Assembly: GCA_004173415.1 (NCBI GenBank)
Contig: SEHC01000315.1
Location: forward strand, 1 to 5,312
From: Lysobacteraceae bacterium
GTDB taxonomy: Bacteria; Pseudomonadota; Gammaproteobacteria; Xanthomonadales; Xanthomonadaceae
Length of the DNA stretch: 5,312 nucleotides
Direction: 5' to 3'
A program made the translations under genes and the position numbers. The notes below the pieces were generated by a model. That model was not told the DNA's origin. It saw only the letters and a list, made by a program, of their open reading frames with translations, and made no database searches. This document shows, piece after piece, positions 4,602-5,312 of the stretch. Every line of letters starts with the position of its first letter. The first letter of the stretch is position 1.

Positions 4602-5312
4602 GCCCTCTTTGTCCCGCGCCGCGCGCAAGCCCGCGCCGGCCAAGGCCGCGCCCGCCGCCAAAGCCAGGAAAGCAGTCGCCAAGGTCGCAGAAAAACTCGA
4701 TCCCACCCAGCCCACGGCCTCGCGCGCGCAGAGCGGCAAGTCCGGCAAGCGGCCGGCGATCGAGGCCCTGGTCCGGGTGGCGCGCGGCAGCCTGCCGGTG
4801 GCCTTGGCGAGGCGCTTCATCGATGCCGACCTGCTGTCGCAGTCGGCGGCGCTGGCCTTGTATGCCCTGCTCTCGCTGGCGCCGTTGCTGCTGATCCTGG
4901 TGTGGCTGACCAGCGGCATCCTGCCCGATGCCCAGGAGGCGCTGATGGCACAGATCGGCGCGCTGGTGGGCGCCGAAGCCGAGCAGGTGGCGCGCACCAT
5001 CGTCAGCAACGCCGAGCAGCGCCCCGATACCGGCTCGATCGCCGGAATGGATGCTGCCGCTGATGGCCACCGTGGCCACCTGGCTGGTGTATGCGCTGGC
5101 GTTCGCGCTGATGTACCACTACCTGCCGGACCGCCCGGTCGGTTGGCGCAGGGCGCTGGGCGGGGGCGCGGCGACCGCGCTGCTGTTCATGCTCGGGCGT
5201 GCGGCGATTGCCTGGTACGTGGCTCGTGCCGATCCGGGTTCGGCCTATGGTTCGATGGGAACGATCGTGCTGGCGTTGGTCTGGATCTACTACGCGGCGC
5301 TGATCGTCTTCG
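4576..5312 (+). pseudogene. yihY: YihY/BrkB-family inner membrane protein, internal deletion and frameshift, 3' end outside window
   Basis: YihY/BrkB proteins are polytopic inner-membrane proteins (usually six segments) of uncertain function. From ATG 4576 there is a Lys/Ala/Pro-rich tail (about 1-60), then the family N-terminus FIDADLLSQSAALALYALLSL (81-101), a first membrane segment (about 92-113), and a loop ending in NAEQRPDTGSIAGM (158). After 5047 this frame turns into non-family sequence, though it stays open. The family resemblance resumes in the +1 frame at TGG 5048 with WMLPLMATVATWLVYALAF, YHYLPDRPVGW, a GGGAATALLFMLGR segment and AYGSMGTIVLALVWIYYAAL, running off the window. Family members normally have about 80-100 residues, holding about two membrane segments, between these blocks. 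Missing middle plus shifted frame indicates a non-functional gene, unless the sequence is mis-joined. No Shine-Dalgarno directly precedes ATG 4576, and no upstream in-frame start is available nearby. Confidence 0.8.

Noticed and set aside
4542..5079. Minus-strand frames of 155 and 177 codons opposite yihY
   Set aside because: Their composition is that of shadow frames, and the plus strand has clear YihY family sequence.
1..5312. Mobile element, CRISPR array, tRNA/rRNA or novel defence-type cluster
   Set aside because: No transposase, integrase, terminal inverted repeats, regular spaced repeats, RNA gene folds or defence-type domains were seen; the genes are known enzyme and membrane protein families plus one unknown.

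Overview
High-GC DNA in which the true reading frames have strongly G/C-ending third codon positions. The gene set (YgiD-type dioxygenase, Aeromonas-type M28 aminopeptidase, PHB-depolymerase-family esterase, YihY/BrkB membrane protein, FKBP isomerase) suggests a gammaproteobacterium of the Xanthomonadales (Lysobacter, Luteimonas or Xanthomonas type). That placement is inferred from protein resemblance and base composition, not from a marker gene.

Layout from left to right. Bases 1-75 are the last 24 codons of an FKBP-type peptidyl-prolyl isomerase (+). A perfect 8-bp hairpin (82-101) and a good Shine-Dalgarno follow, then a complete ygiD-like extradiol dioxygenase gene (+, 123-986). Its 3' end faces the 3' end of a minus-strand block across about 130 bp that contain another perfect hairpin (1047-1069). 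The minus-strand block, in transcription order, has three genes. The first is a PHB-depolymerase-family esterase (4410-3217). The second is an unrecognised 160-residue protein with an uncertain or missing N-terminus (3220-2738). The third, after a 178-bp gap, is an exported M28 leucyl-aminopeptidase-type metallopeptidase (2559-1120). A divergent intergenic region of about 165 bp separates the esterase from a plus-strand yihY/brkB gene (4576 to the window end).

The esterase and the small gene overlap by four bases (GTGA) and may be one transcript. The aminopeptidase probably has its own expression signals. The aminopeptidase and esterase are degradative enzymes, but nothing ties them to a common pathway. 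The dioxygenase and isomerase look like ordinary housekeeping or accessory genes.

The main anomaly is the yihY gene. Its first part and last part are both clearly recognisable but lie in different frames, joined near 5047, and roughly 80-100 residues of the family's middle, including about two membrane segments, are absent. This is either a real internal deletion with frameshift or a mis-join in the sequence. The N-terminus of the 160-residue gene also looks cut off. I found no mobile element, CRISPR array, tRNA or rRNA, and nothing that amounts to a new multi-gene system.
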